The position numbers and the translations under genes are program-made. The notes under the pieces are model-generated. The model did not search any database. It had not been told where the DNA came from and saw only the letters and a program-made list of their open reading frames with translations. Of a stretch of 36,533 nucleotides of DNA, positions 20,425 to 28,907 are shown piece after piece (position 1 is the first letter of the stretch; each line of letters opens with the position of its first letter). The stretch is from assembly GCA_002427605.1 (NCBI GenBank), contig DIRT01000009.1, positions 1 through 36,533 on the forward strand, given 5' to 3'. Source of the stretch: Bacteroidales bacterium UBA5429. Its GTDB lineage: Bacteria; Bacteroidota; Bacteroidia; Bacteroidales; WCHB1-69.

Positions 20425-21384
20425 ATGTTTAGACTAATCAATCAAAAGTCGGCAATCCAGTGGATTATTTTGATTCTCTTGTGGGGTTTGGCAGAGTATC
20501 GGATTATCTGTGATAGTAGTTTGATTGCTCCAGACGGATTTCCTCTTTTGTACAATTATCTCTATTCTTTCACCACACAAAACAAGATTGTATATGCGAT
20601 TGTACTTTCGATAACTTTAATCCTCACTATTGTAGGATTACAGCTCTACTTCTCCAAGAATAAGTTTTCAAATAAAATCACCTATCTTCCATCTGTTTTT
20701 TATCTTTTCTTTTTGCATATCAGTGGAGCATTCAAGCTTTTATCTCCCTTAATTTTTTCTAACCTGCTCATAATTAACATTTTACTTATCAGCAATGTAT
20801 ATAAAAGAGGAGAGAAAAATCACTACTTGCTTCTTTCAGGAATTATTATCGGGCTGGCTGTTCTGATTGATCCTGCAATGCTAGTACTCTTTATTTTCGT
20901 TATTGTTTCATTACTAGTTAATAGTGTCATCTCTTTTAAACAGATTATGAGTACTTTATTGGGAACAATTATTGTGGCAATATACACTGTATCAATCTTT
21001 TATTTCACTGATCAACTACCTGAAATGGTCGAAAGTTTTAAAGCGATTGAACTCTTTGCACTCTTCACTGAACCTATACTACTAACGTATCAAAAATGGA
21101 TTAAGTTAGGAATAATCATACTTCTTACCATCTATATATTGGCAAAAAGTACACTGATTGCACAAAACAAAGTGATCGAATTCAGAAAAAAAGTTTTTAC
21201 TTTGACCATACTTTTAGTCGTACTTTTTTCCTCTATCTCTATCACTGGATTGGATCCTGTTATATTTTCCAGATATCTTATCATTCCCTTTGCTTTATTA
21301 TTTGCCTTAGCAGCTCAATACCGTAAAAACTGGATCGTCAATGAGATCTTTTTTGTTATTTTTTGTGTTGGTTTATGGCTTTAA
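20425..21384 (+). CDS. Multi-pass membrane protein (DUF6427-like)
   Basis: 319 aa, almost wholly hydrophobic, with about nine to ten predicted membrane helices. It carries SSLIAPDGFPLLYNYLYSFT near the N-terminus and HISGAFKLLSPLIFSNLLII in the middle. In length and pattern it resembles the uncharacterised Bacteroidota family DUF6427, which is often found near division or RNase H genes; the family assignment is from memory. No catalytic motif is visible. Its stop overlaps the rnhB start by 10 nt, so the two are translationally coupled. Confidence 0.7.
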   Translation: MFRLINQKSAIQWIILILLWGLAEYRIICDSSLIAPDGFPLLYNYLYSFTTQNKIVYAIVLSITLILTIVGLQLYFSKNKFSNKITYLPSVFYLFFLHISGAFKLLSPLIFSNLLIINILLISNVYKRGEKNHYLLLSGIIIGLAVLIDPAMLVLFIFVIVSLLVNSVISFKQIMSTLLGTIIVAIYTVSIFYFTDQLPEMVESFKAIELFALFTEPILLTYQKWIKLGIIILLTIYILAKSTLIAQNKVIEFRKKVFTLTILLVVLFSSISITGLDPVIFSRYLIIPFALLFALAAQYRKNWIVNEIFFVIFCVGLWL

Positions 21385-21977
21385 TCTCCTCTTTTTCCAA
21401 TGATGGTACCATCGAATGTGGTTGTGATGAAGCGGGCAGAGGCGCTTTGGCAGGACCTGTTTTTGCAGCCGCAGTCATTCTTCCCTCCGACTACCATCAT
21501 CCCGATTTGAATGATTCAAAACAGATTTCAGCTCAAAAAAGAGAACAATTGCGGGAGGAGATTATTAAAGAAGCGTTGGCTTACCGGGTTGTTTCTATTT
21601 CAGTGGAGGAGATCGATAAAATCAACATTCTCAATGCCAGCTTTAAAGGAATGAATGAAGCAGTTAAAGGACTGAGTATCAAGCCGGAGCTGTTACTTAT
21701 TGACGGACCCTTATTCAGAAACAGCACCACAATTCCCTATCGGTGTATTGTCAAGGGAGATGCGCTCTACTACTCCATTGCTGCAGCTTCCATTCTGGCT
21801 AAAACATTCCGAGATGAGCACTTAATTCAGCTTGCGGCTCAATACCCACAATATGGGTGGGAACAGAACAAAGGATACGCTACCAAACAACATCAGGAGG
21901 CAATTTTAAAATATGGATTCACCCCTCTGCATCGCAGAAGTTTTCATCTGAAAGGACAACTCAAGTTCGACTTTTAA
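21375..21977 (+). CDS. rnhB: Ribonuclease HII
   Basis: 200 aa from the ATG at 21375; a TTG four codons upstream is an unlikely start. The enzyme cuts RNA in RNA-DNA hybrids, removing misincorporated ribonucleotides. The first motif GCDEAGRGALAGPVFAAAVI holds two catalytic acids (D18, E19); the next acids are in LLIDGP (middle) and near AKTFRDEHL, and the C-terminal YGWEQNKGYATKQHQEAI with HRRSFH is typical. It lies downstream of a membrane protein with a 10-nt overlap and converges on the lipoprotein gene, with stop codons overlapping. Confidence 0.95.
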   Translation: MALISSFSNDGTIECGCDEAGRGALAGPVFAAAVILPSDYHHPDLNDSKQISAQKREQLREEIIKEALAYRVVSISVEEIDKINILNASFKGMNEAVKGLSIKPELLLIDGPLFRNSTTIPYRCIVKGDALYYSIAAASILAKTFRDEHLIQLAAQYPQYGWEQNKGYATKQHQEAILKYGFTPLHRRSFHLKGQLKFDF

Positions 21978-22552
21978 TTTTTGCCGCTATCCACAATAAT
22001 TTCAGACGCCAGTTCATCCGGAGTTTTTCCCAGATGCTTATCAACATACTCAATCAACCATTCCGTATTGGCATCATTGGGATATTTATGGATATAATCT
22101 CTGAACTCTATTTCCGCACTTCTATAATCGTGCAAAATATTGTCATAAACTACCCCTCTGTTGTACATACAGAGTTTAACATTTTCAAAGTCTGGGTAAA
22201 CTTTTTGAATATTGTTGAAAACATGAATAGCATCTTGGGCAAAACGCACTATTTCTGTTTTATTATTTGCCGCTTCTGCCATCGCCATAGATAAAACTCC
22301 GGCCTTAAACAAATAGTGTGGTGCCATTTCATCCTCTGGATAATTTTCAGCAAATTGTTTCGCTAAAGTAACAAATTCACTCATGTGAAAAACATCAATC
22401 ACTTTATTTTTATAAAGCGAATCTACAAGATGTTCAACTGGTACAATTTTAGTCCTCTCTTTTTCTTTAGCGCCAAACGTTGAAGATTCTTTGTTAGAGT
22501 TACACGCCCCTAACAGAACTATAAGAAGCAATAAGTAGAAATATTTTTTCAT
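21974..22552 (-). CDS. TPR-like lipoprotein
   Basis: 192 aa. Lipoprotein signal with Cys 17 (LLGAC). The rest is helical with TPR-like helix pairs: FVTLAKQFAENYPEDEMAPH, AMAEAANNKTEIVRFAQDAI and IEFRDYIHKYPNDANTEWLI. It is presumably on the periplasmic face of a membrane as a scaffold protein. It follows def by three nt, a gene order I associate with Bacteroidota (ruvX, def, TPR lipoprotein), but no function is established. Its stop overlaps the rnhB stop on the other strand. Confidence 0.8.
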   Translation of the reverse strand: MKKYFYLLLLIVLLGACNSNKESSTFGAKEKERTKIVPVEHLVDSLYKNKVIDVFHMSEFVTLAKQFAENYPEDEMAPHYLFKAGVLSMAMAEAANNKTEIVRFAQDAIHVFNNIQKVYPDFENVKLCMYNRGVVYDNILHDYRSAEIEFRDYIHKYPNDANTEWLIEYVDKHLGKTPDELASEIIVDSGKN

Positions 22553-22555
22553 ACT

Positions 22556-23101
22556 TTAATTTTTAAATTTATAGTTTACTTTTATTTTTCCTGCACTAAT
22601 ATCTTGAAGTTTTTTCTTCAAAATCATCTTTTTAATTGGAGAAACTCTATCAGTGAACACCTTTCCATTCAAATGATCAATTTCATGTTGCATTACTCTG
22701 GCATTCAGTCCAGTTACGTGTTCAATCTTTTCCTCTCCATCCAAATCCAAAAAACGGATTTTAATTTCCGACTTTCTGGTTACCTCTTCATAAATCTCCG
22801 GAACACTCAAACATCCTTCAGCAAATGTAAAGGGTTCACCAAACTCCTCTTCAATAATCGGATTAATCAAAACTCGTTTCATCGGAGCCACATCCGGAAA
22901 AGCTTCAATATAGGGGTTTGTATCCATCACAAACAAACGGATATTCAACCCCACCTGAGGTGCAGCCAACCCAACTCCATTTGCTTTGTACATGGTTTCA
23001 AACATATTTTCAATCAGTTCATTCAGTTCCGGATAATCCAGATCAATCTCTTTAGACTCTCTTCTTAATACGGGGTTTCCTAATAAATATATGGGTAACA
23101 T
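22556..23101 (-). CDS. def: Peptide deformylase
   Basis: 181 aa. It removes the formyl group from nascent proteins, using a metal ion. All three motifs are intact: GVGLAAPQ (42-49), EGCLS (95-99; metal ligand C97) and QHEIDH (138-143; ligands H139, H143; catalytic E140). It is 14 nt after ruvX and 3 nt before the TPR lipoprotein, so one transcript is likely. Confidence 0.97.
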   Translation of the reverse strand: MLPIYLLGNPVLRRESKEIDLDYPELNELIENMFETMYKANGVGLAAPQVGLNIRLFVMDTNPYIEAFPDVAPMKRVLINPIIEEEFGEPFTFAEGCLSVPEIYEEVTRKSEIKIRFLDLDGEEKIEHVTGLNARVMQHEIDHLNGKVFTDRVSPIKKMILKKKLQDISAGKIKVNYKFKN

Positions 23102-23115
23102 CTCTTTTTAAAAAT

Positions 23116-23556
23116 TTAATTCATACTCTCCCTACCGGCAGCAATCTCTAACTGTTGTAAGAAAGATTGAAGGATAATAGTTGCGCTGATTTTATCCACT
23201 AACTCCTTATTGGTTCTTTTCTTTTTACTCAAACCGGCATCAATCATAGTTTGAAAAGCCATTTTAGAAGTAAAGCGCTCATCCATTCTCACAATAGTAA
23301 TGTCAGGTAAGTTCTTTTTCAATCGTTTTACAAAAGGCTCAATAAAACGGGAAGCGTCTGAAGGCTGATTATCCATAGTTTTAGGTTCACCAATTACAAT
23401 GATATCTACAGGTTCATTACTCACATAATCCATGATGTAATCAAAAACCTCAGAAACATGAACTGTGTCCAAACCCTGAGCAGAGATCCTCAACTGATCT
23501 GTCACCGCCAGTCCGACTCTCTTCTGCCCATAATCGATTGCCAATATACGTCCCAA
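23116..23556 (-). CDS. ruvX: Putative pre-16S rRNA nuclease / Holliday junction resolvase YqgF
   Basis: 146 aa from the TTG at 23556, giving MGRILAIDYGQKRVGLAVTD as in the family. An upstream TTG (23577) would lie inside the promoter -7 element, so I prefer the shorter start. It is an RNase H-like fold with the acidic D in AIDYG, VIGEPKTMDNQPSDASRFIE in the middle, and VRMDERFTSKMAFQTM towards the C-terminus, ending VDKISATIILQSFL. The family is thought to process the 5' end of 16S rRNA precursor. It is the first gene of ruvX-def-lipoprotein. Confidence 0.9.
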   Translation of the reverse strand: MGRILAIDYGQKRVGLAVTDQLRISAQGLDTVHVSEVFDYIMDYVSNEPVDIIVIGEPKTMDNQPSDASRFIEPFVKRLKKNLPDITIVRMDERFTSKMAFQTMIDAGLSKKKRTNKELVDKISATIILQSFLQQLEIAAGRESMN

Positions 23557-23574
23557 GTTACAATATTTAGATTG

Positions 23575-23582
23575 CAAAAATA
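23575..23582 (-). promoter_or_regulatory. Promoter -7 element for ruvX-def
   Basis: TATTTTTG on the minus strand matches TAnnTTTG. A start about 11 nt before the TTG at 23556 would leave a very short leader. Confidence 0.55.
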
Positions 23583-23654
23583 CAAATTAATCGTACAGGC
23601 ATTTATTAAAATTTCTTAATAATTAAAATAGGGGGGATTAATCCTTACCACCTT

Positions 23655-26255
23655 TTAAAAAGTACGATCTCTGAAATCTTGTTTTAAAGGTATCTTCAAG
23701 TCTTTCAATACCGCAGCTTTTACGTTGATAGTCAAACTCCATCCTCTTCTGTATCCGAACGGAATCCAGTTAAAACGCATTTCCCAGCAGTGTAAATCTC
23801 GATAAACATCAAAAGAAGTGTAAGACATTTGACGATTTTTAAAGTCGTACCCCGTTGTAAATCCTACTTTCCATTTTTTGCTTACATTAAAATCTCCCAT
23901 CAGATTCAGTGTTTGAATAATATCCCGGTTATAATGGGGTACTGAATCGGTAATCAAATAGAGATGGTTTTCGAACACATTAAAGTTAAAAGAATAGTTA
24001 ATGGTTAAGTTCCAGGGAGAAGAGAAGTCGGCAGAGACGGATTGAATACCCAAACTATTTTCCAAGAACAGTTCTGGTCCTTCCTGAAGTTGATTTTGCG
24101 ACTCTCCCGTTGATTTTCCCTTGAAAAAGTCATTATTTAAACGCCAATTCAATCCTATCTGCACCTGTGAACTTGAAAAACGGAACGGTTTATGATTTAT
24201 TTTCCACTCTGTCTGATTCAATCTTCTTCCGTATGCATCAGTAATATAAGGATCAAATCTGAAACTATAAGTCAGGTCTAAGAATTGAGTAAACTTGGAG
24301 CGACCAGAAATATCGAGGGTACTCCATTGGAGCGAATCTGCTGCAAAATCGTAACCTGCCGACAAAGTTAAATTTTCTATCAAAGTGATCTTTTTCATTC
24401 CGGTGATGCTATCTTTTCTGGAAGCCACTTTGATCTCAATATTGTTGGATATGGAAAAGCGTGAGATCGCTTGTGTTTGAGAAGATACGCCTCCAAAAAT
24501 AGCACCTGAAAAATGGGAGTACTCCTCATAGGTTCCTCTGATCGTATTGTAATATCTTCCATAAGTATTTCCGCTCAAATTGGGACGATAGGTAAAACTT
24601 AGATCCGGTGAAAGTACATGTCGGACAGCTTTCAAATAGCCCCTTTGGAACCCATATAAAACATAGATTTTCGTATTCAGTGAGGTTTGTGCATAAATAT
24701 CATGCAGCATAAAGAAACCTCTTTTCATGTGATCCTGAATCTGCCCTGAAAGATAATCCCCTACCGTATCAACCGAAAATGTTTTTTCTGTCGACTGCAA
24801 ATACCATTTTTCCTGAATGTTAATGGAGCTGTTCCAGTTGATTAATTTGGCAATTTTTAACGGAATAGAAATAGGAATCGAGTGTCGGATTCCCATCTCC
24901 ATTTGATCCAATGTTTCCTTTTGCAAGAAAGTAGAATCTACGCCATTCACTCTGTTACTGAACTGAGAACTCCATTTGATAGAGATATTCTCATACCATT
25001 TGGGTTTCCCTGCCCTGCCCTTTTTTCTGAAAGGGTATAATGTATTCAACGACATGTTGATATCAGGCAAAGAGAGCGACACCATTTGAGTTTGCGTGTT
25101 TTGGGTGTAAGAGCCGGTAATATCGAGGAAAAAGAATGACTTGATGTTGGTAGAAAAGTTAATAGATGAGTTGTATTGATTAGACAAGTAGTCATCCACA
25201 CTGGTGATAAAGTTTTTGGTATAAGATTTACTAATCAGGTTGATTCGGGCTGAAAATTTATAGTATGGATTCGATTTGGGATCCTGAACGTGGTTCCATG
25301 CAATTCTGAAGTCGTTTCCTGTGCTATACATCGGCGTTCCCTTCTCTCCTTCATAAGATCTGGCAAAACTCACAAAGGCGTCCCCTCTAAATTTATAGCG
25401 ATAAACATAGTTAGTTTTCCCTTTCAACGCCCAGTTTCCACGGGTATAGATATCCGCCAGCAGCGTCAAGTCAAAATTGTTATTAATTCCGAAATAGTAT
25501 CCTAAATTTTCCAAATAAAATCCTCTTACCTGAGAAACCCCAAACGTAGGCATTACCAGTCCTGAAGCACGACCCTTCTGTATCGGAAAATATCCGAATG
25601 GAATTGCTAAAAATGTAGGAATATCACCAAAACTCAAGTAAGCAACACTGGTTACAATTTTATCATTTTGGATTGCTTTGGCTTTATTGAACTTAATTTG
25701 ATAGTGCGGACAATCCAAATCACAAGTTGTGTATTGTCCATGAGCAATAAAAGAGGTCACCTCATCCACTTTTTTCACCTTTTCCCCATGGATAAACCCC
25801 TCTCCTTCAGTCGTAATTACCTTGGAAATTTTCCCTTTTTTTGTATTGTAATTGTACTTAATCTCCTGTGCCCGATAGATGCCATCTCCCTGTTTGAAGA
25901 CCGGAGATCCCATAATTTCACCCTCTTCCGTTGCAATTCCGGATGCATGCAATTCCGTATTTTTAAAGTCTATCTCAATATAATCCGCATCCAGATTCAT
26001 GTCATCATATTGAGTTTTGGAATCTTTAAAAAGAACAGCGATCTGCTTTGTAAAGTCAAAATAAATCGAATCGGTACATTGATAGGTTACCGTATGGGTT
26101 AGTGCATCTTTTGATATTTTTTTAGAAGTTTCGTGTTGCTTTAAAGTATCGTTTTGTCCTTGTAAGTCAATAAACAGGAACAAAAATAGGATCAAAAATA
26201 ACCATTTAATCCCAAAAAGATATGAACAATGATATAAGTATAATTTTTTTTCCAA
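23655..26255 (-). CDS. lptD: LPS-assembly outer-membrane protein LptD (Bacteroidota type)
   Basis: 866 aa. The first in-frame start is a TTG at 26255, and no ATG precedes the signal-like WLFLILFLFLFIDLQGQ segment, so translation probably starts at TTG. Residues about 55-200 are an OstA-like domain (AVLFKDSKTQYDDMNLDADY, ASGIATEEGEIMGSPVF, and the KVDEVTSFIAHGQYTTCDLD segment). Residues about 220-866 form the large beta-barrel (FLAIPFGYFPIQKGRASGLV is a conserved LptD-type segment). LptD inserts lipopolysaccharide into the outer leaflet. It lies divergent from the amidase gene with overlapping promoters. The 3' flank contains a CCCCCC run like that of the interspersed element. Confidence 0.88.
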   Translation of the reverse strand: MEKKLYLYHCSYLFGIKWLFLILFLFLFIDLQGQNDTLKQHETSKKISKDALTHTVTYQCTDSIYFDFTKQIAVLFKDSKTQYDDMNLDADYIEIDFKNTELHASGIATEEGEIMGSPVFKQGDGIYRAQEIKYNYNTKKGKISKVITTEGEGFIHGEKVKKVDEVTSFIAHGQYTTCDLDCPHYQIKFNKAKAIQNDKIVTSVAYLSFGDIPTFLAIPFGYFPIQKGRASGLVMPTFGVSQVRGFYLENLGYYFGINNNFDLTLLADIYTRGNWALKGKTNYVYRYKFRGDAFVSFARSYEGEKGTPMYSTGNDFRIAWNHVQDPKSNPYYKFSARINLISKSYTKNFITSVDDYLSNQYNSSINFSTNIKSFFFLDITGSYTQNTQTQMVSLSLPDINMSLNTLYPFRKKGRAGKPKWYENISIKWSSQFSNRVNGVDSTFLQKETLDQMEMGIRHSIPISIPLKIAKLINWNSSINIQEKWYLQSTEKTFSVDTVGDYLSGQIQDHMKRGFFMLHDIYAQTSLNTKIYVLYGFQRGYLKAVRHVLSPDLSFTYRPNLSGNTYGRYYNTIRGTYEEYSHFSGAIFGGVSSQTQAISRFSISNNIEIKVASRKDSITGMKKITLIENLTLSAGYDFAADSLQWSTLDISGRSKFTQFLDLTYSFRFDPYITDAYGRRLNQTEWKINHKPFRFSSSQVQIGLNWRLNNDFFKGKSTGESQNQLQEGPELFLENSLGIQSVSADFSSPWNLTINYSFNFNVFENHLYLITDSVPHYNRDIIQTLNLMGDFNVSKKWKVGFTTGYDFKNRQMSYTSFDVYRDLHCWEMRFNWIPFGYRRGWSLTINVKAAVLKDLKIPLKQDFRDRTF

Positions 26256-26282
26256 AAATAACGTTTATCTATTAGTTATCTG

Positions 26283-26310
26283 TATTTTTGTCGTTTGAGA
26301 CACAAAAGTA
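26283..26310. promoter_or_regulatory. Overlapping promoters between lptD and the amidase gene
   Basis: Plus: TATTTTTG at 26283-26290 (amidase). Minus: TACTTTTG at 26303-26310 (lptD). The predicted start sites fall at nearly the same bases, so the two polymerases could not bind at once. Confidence 0.5.
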
Positions 26311-26327
26311 CATAAATTAATCATGTT

Positions 26328-27500
26328 ATGAACATAAAAAAAGGGTTTTTAGTATCTATATTTCTAACTTTTTTTTCCTTATTCCTTTTTGCCCAGGATG
26401 GGGACCAAGTCAAAAAAATTGTAATTGATGCCGGACACGGAGGAAAAATGCCGGGTTGTGTTGGTAAAAAAAGTAAGGAAAAGGATGTTACTCTGGCAGT
26501 TGCGCTCAAATTTGGCAAGTTGATAACCCAACATTGTCCCAGTGTCAAAGTCATCTACACCCGTACCGATGACGCTACTGTTGAGGTATACCGCAGAGCT
26601 GAAATTGCCAATGCGAATAAAGCTGATCTTTTTATATCGATTCACTGTAACGCCAGTGAAAACAAAGCTGCCCACGGAGTGGAAACTTTCGTCATGGGAT
26701 TGCATAAAACTGAAGCCAATATTGCCATTGCAAAAAAGGAAAACGCAGATATTCTATTGGAAAAAAACTATAAAGAAAATTACGGCGGATTTAATCCCAA
26801 TTCTCCGGAAGCCAGTATCATCTTCTCATTGTACTCCACCGCTTACCTAAAAAACTCAGCTATTTTAGCCTCTAAAGTACAAAATAATCTCTTAAAAAAT
26901 ACAAATTTAGCAGATCGCAAGGTGCAACAAGCCGGTTTTTGGGTACTCTATAAAGTGGCTATGCCCAGTATTTTAGTTGAGCTGGGATTCCTTTCCAATG
27001 CAGTAGAAGAGGAATACCTCATCAAAAAAGAGAATCAGGATATTATGGCTATTTCGCTATACAATGCATTTATTGAGTACAAAAATCACATTGAAGGGAA
27101 AAACCTGCCACTACTTGATGTCAAAACAGGAAAACCTGAAATGCAAATTCAAAAACCTGATTCTGAAACGATTACACCCACACCGGTAGTGCAGAAAGTA
27201 GAGAAGTCACAAACAGAATCACAAGATGCGCAAACCGTAGCCAATCCAAATCAAGCTACATTCAGAGTTCAGTTTATGGCTACTCCGAAAAATATGGATA
27301 CCCAAAGTAGAGAGTTTAGAGGTTTTCCCAATGTAAAAAAGTACTTCGAAAACAATCTGTGGAAATATACTGCCGGGGATGAAATTTCCTGGGATGAGAT
27401 CAACGCTATTCTCAAAGAGGTCAGGAAAAAATATCCCGATGCTTTCATAATTGCATTCAAAAATGGAGTAAAAATTCCCGTTTCGGAAGCACGACAATAA
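26328..27500 (+). CDS. N-acetylmuramoyl-L-alanine amidase (Amidase_3)
   Basis: 390 aa. Signal peptide at residues 1-23 (KGFLVSIFLTFFSLFLFAQ), so it is periplasmic. Amidase_3 domain at about 29-235: IDAGHGG (zinc ligand H37), SIHCNAS (zinc ligand H106) and SILVELGFLSN (catalytic E218). It cleaves the lactyl-amide bond between MurNAc and the stem peptide and acts in daughter-cell separation. Residues 255-300 are a Pro/Gln-rich linker, and 305-390 look like a small SPOR-like or peptidoglycan-binding domain (FRVQFMATPKNMDTQSREFR). It is divergent from lptD, a pairing of two envelope genes. Confidence 0.93.
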   Translation: MNIKKGFLVSIFLTFFSLFLFAQDGDQVKKIVIDAGHGGKMPGCVGKKSKEKDVTLAVALKFGKLITQHCPSVKVIYTRTDDATVEVYRRAEIANANKADLFISIHCNASENKAAHGVETFVMGLHKTEANIAIAKKENADILLEKNYKENYGGFNPNSPEASIIFSLYSTAYLKNSAILASKVQNNLLKNTNLADRKVQQAGFWVLYKVAMPSILVELGFLSNAVEEEYLIKKENQDIMAISLYNAFIEYKNHIEGKNLPLLDVKTGKPEMQIQKPDSETITPTPVVQKVEKSQTESQDAQTVANPNQATFRVQFMATPKNMDTQSREFRGFPNVKKYFENNLWKYTAGDEISWDEINAILKEVRKKYPDAFIIAFKNGVKIPVSEARQ

Positions 27501-27535
27501 AAAACCCAAGTTTTTGTCTCGTTTTTACGTTTAAT

Positions 27536-28105
27536 ATGATAGATAAGAAGCAGAAATACGAAGAGGAGTATTCTCAATTGATTGCGGGCTGCTTAGCAAA
27601 TAAAAGAGAAGCACAGCATCGGTTGTTTAAGACCTTCTACAGTAAGATGTTTCACATCTGTTATCGTTATGCATCCAACAAAGAAGAAGCGCAAGATATG
27701 TTAAACGAGGGATTTATTAAGATTTTCAACAATTTGGATAAATACCAGCCTACCGGTTCTTTTGAAGCCTGGATGAAACGAGTGATGGCCAATGCGGCGC
27801 TCGACTATCAACGGAAGCATAAACCCAACTTTGAGACTGTCGATTACGACGCAATCAGTCAGTTTGAATCTTCATCCTACGAAGAGAATCATGCCATCAG
27901 CAAGATTTCCAGTGATGAGCTGATGTTGTTGATTCAAAAGCTCCCTCCTATGAGCAGATCGGTGTTCAACCTCTATGTTTTTGAAGAGTATTCTCATGCT
28001 GAAATAGCTGAGATGCTTCACATTAAAGAGGGAACCTCACATTGGCATCTGAATAGTGCCAGAACCAAATTAAAGCAGTTGATCATTGAACAATATAGAG
28101 ATTAA
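27536..28105 (+). CDS. ECF-type RNA polymerase sigma factor
   Basis: 189 aa, ECF sigma of the Bacteroidota sort. Region 2 is at about residues 22-95 (KTFYSKMFHICYRYASNKEE, and DMLNEGFIKIFNNLDKY); region 4 is at about 128-189 (KLPPMSRSVFNLYVFEEYSH, AEIAEMLHIKEGTSHWHL). It directs polymerase to a special promoter set. It starts 35 nt after the amidase and is followed 2 nt later by a membrane protein; together they look like a sigma and partner pair, but the partner has no recognised anti-sigma motif. Confidence 0.9.
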   Translation: MIDKKQKYEEEYSQLIAGCLANKREAQHRLFKTFYSKMFHICYRYASNKEEAQDMLNEGFIKIFNNLDKYQPTGSFEAWMKRVMANAALDYQRKHKPNFETVDYDAISQFESSSYEENHAISKISSDELMLLIQKLPPMSRSVFNLYVFEEYSHAEIAEMLHIKEGTSHWHLNSARTKLKQLIIEQYRD

Positions 28106-28107
28106 AC

Positions 28108-28611
28108 ATGGAAGAATTTGATCAATTAGTTAAGGAAAAAGCAGAAAAAAAAGAGTTTAAGTTTAAATTTCTTTACTGGCTTCTATTTGCAATAAAGGCA
28201 GGGTTTGCTGTTTTTTCCACTATGCAGTGGGTTGCCATTGTTGCTATTTCCGGTTCGATTATAGGAGGAGCATCATACGGGACTTATAAACTGGTTCAGC
28301 ATGTCCGGGCGAAGAGCAACGTAACTGCTCCCGCTCAGGTTAACCCCTCTGAATTGGAGCCTCTCGGGTTACTTTCCGATACGACACAAATAGAATCAGA
28401 GAGTGATAGTATAATCATAGAGGGGGGACCTGTTCTCCAGGAGGAAAAGGCGTCCTGCCCCCCTATTATTAAAAATCCAAAAAAGAAAGAAAAAAAAGAT
28501 CAAACTGAGGTAAAAGATAGCGTAATAGCTCCGGAAATTCCCGTTCAGAAAACGTATGAGCGGATTAGAATTCTCACGATTGACCCGGATACCATCTTGA
28601 CTAATGATTAA
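28108..28611 (+). CDS. Single-pass membrane protein downstream of sigma factor
   Basis: 167 aa. Residues 1-25 are charged, about 26-62 are a hydrophobic stretch (WVAIVAISGSIIGGASYGTY), and the remaining 105 residues are a polar Ser/Glu/Lys/Pro-rich tail. It could act as an anti-sigma partner, inferred only from position. The tail holds a Cys-Pro-Pro segment and a Lys-rich run (ASCPPIIKNPKKKEKKD) whose DNA (28422-28495) matches the interspersed G-run/C-run element: GGGGGG (28422-28427), 30 nt, CCCCCC (28458-28463) and an A/T-rich tail. If real, part of this tail came from a mobile repeat. Confidence 0.7.
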   Translation: MEEFDQLVKEKAEKKEFKFKFLYWLLFAIKAGFAVFSTMQWVAIVAISGSIIGGASYGTYKLVQHVRAKSNVTAPAQVNPSELEPLGLLSDTTQIESESDSIIIEGGPVLQEEKASCPPIIKNPKKKEKKDQTEVKDSVIAPEIPVQKTYERIRILTIDPDTILTND

Positions 28612-28732
28612 AAAAGTGAGTTTAAAATTTTATTAACTCCTCATAATCAACGAATTAGAGTTTAAATTCAAACTCAAAATCCAATCACAAAAATTTAATT
28701 AAAAAAGAGAACCCATAGTTCAATTTTTTTTG

Positions 28733-28740
28733 TACTTTTG
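28733..28740 (+). promoter_or_regulatory. Promoter -7 element for the tRNA
   Basis: TACTTTTG matches TAnnTTTG, 20 nt before the mature tRNA 5' end, with a preceding T-run. Typical of Bacteroidota stable RNA genes. Confidence 0.7.
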
Positions 28741-28759
28741 CAGTCCTAAATTAATTAGG

Positions 28760-28833
28760 GGTCCCTTAGCTCAGGTGGTTAGAGCATCTGACTCATAATC
28801 AGAGGGTCCTTGGTTCGAGCCCAAGAGGGACCA
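28760..28833 (+). tRNA. tRNA with CAU anticodon (probably Ile2, or Met)
   Basis: 74 nt, acceptor stem GGTCCCT/AGGGACC with discriminator A; D arm GCTC/GAGC; anticodon stem TCTGA/TCAGA around loop CTCATAA; T arm CTTGG/CCAAG around TTCGAGC. The CCA is not encoded. Anticodon CAU means Met, or Ile with lysidine at the first anticodon base. G1-C72 pairing rules out initiator Met. C4-G69 and C5-G68 are the pairs TilS uses to recognise tRNA-Ile2, and the 5' half resembles E. coli ileX, so Ile2 is favoured. Confidence 0.95.
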
Positions 28834-28843
28834 CAGAGAAATC

Positions 28844-28878
28844 AAGCACTTACAACGAACAGAAGTAAGTGCTTTTTT
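28844..28878 (+). terminator. Intrinsic terminator after the tRNA
   Basis: Perfect ten-pair stem AAGCACTTAC (28844-28853) and GTAAGTGCTT (28865-28874), 11-nt loop, then T-run. It ends the tRNA transcript 11 nt after the mature 3' end. Confidence 0.85.
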
Positions 28879-28907
28879 GTTTCACTGACCTTGTAGAGAC
28901 CTTCTAA

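Noticed and set aside
23655..26255. LptD as a TonB-dependent receptor
   Set aside because: No plug domain or TonB box; the OstA-like N-terminal region and the FGYFPIQKGRASGLV segment fit LptD.
28656..28677. GAGTTT/AAACTC hairpin after the 167-aa protein as terminator
   Set aside because: Six pairs only, A/T-rich and not followed by a T-run on either strand.
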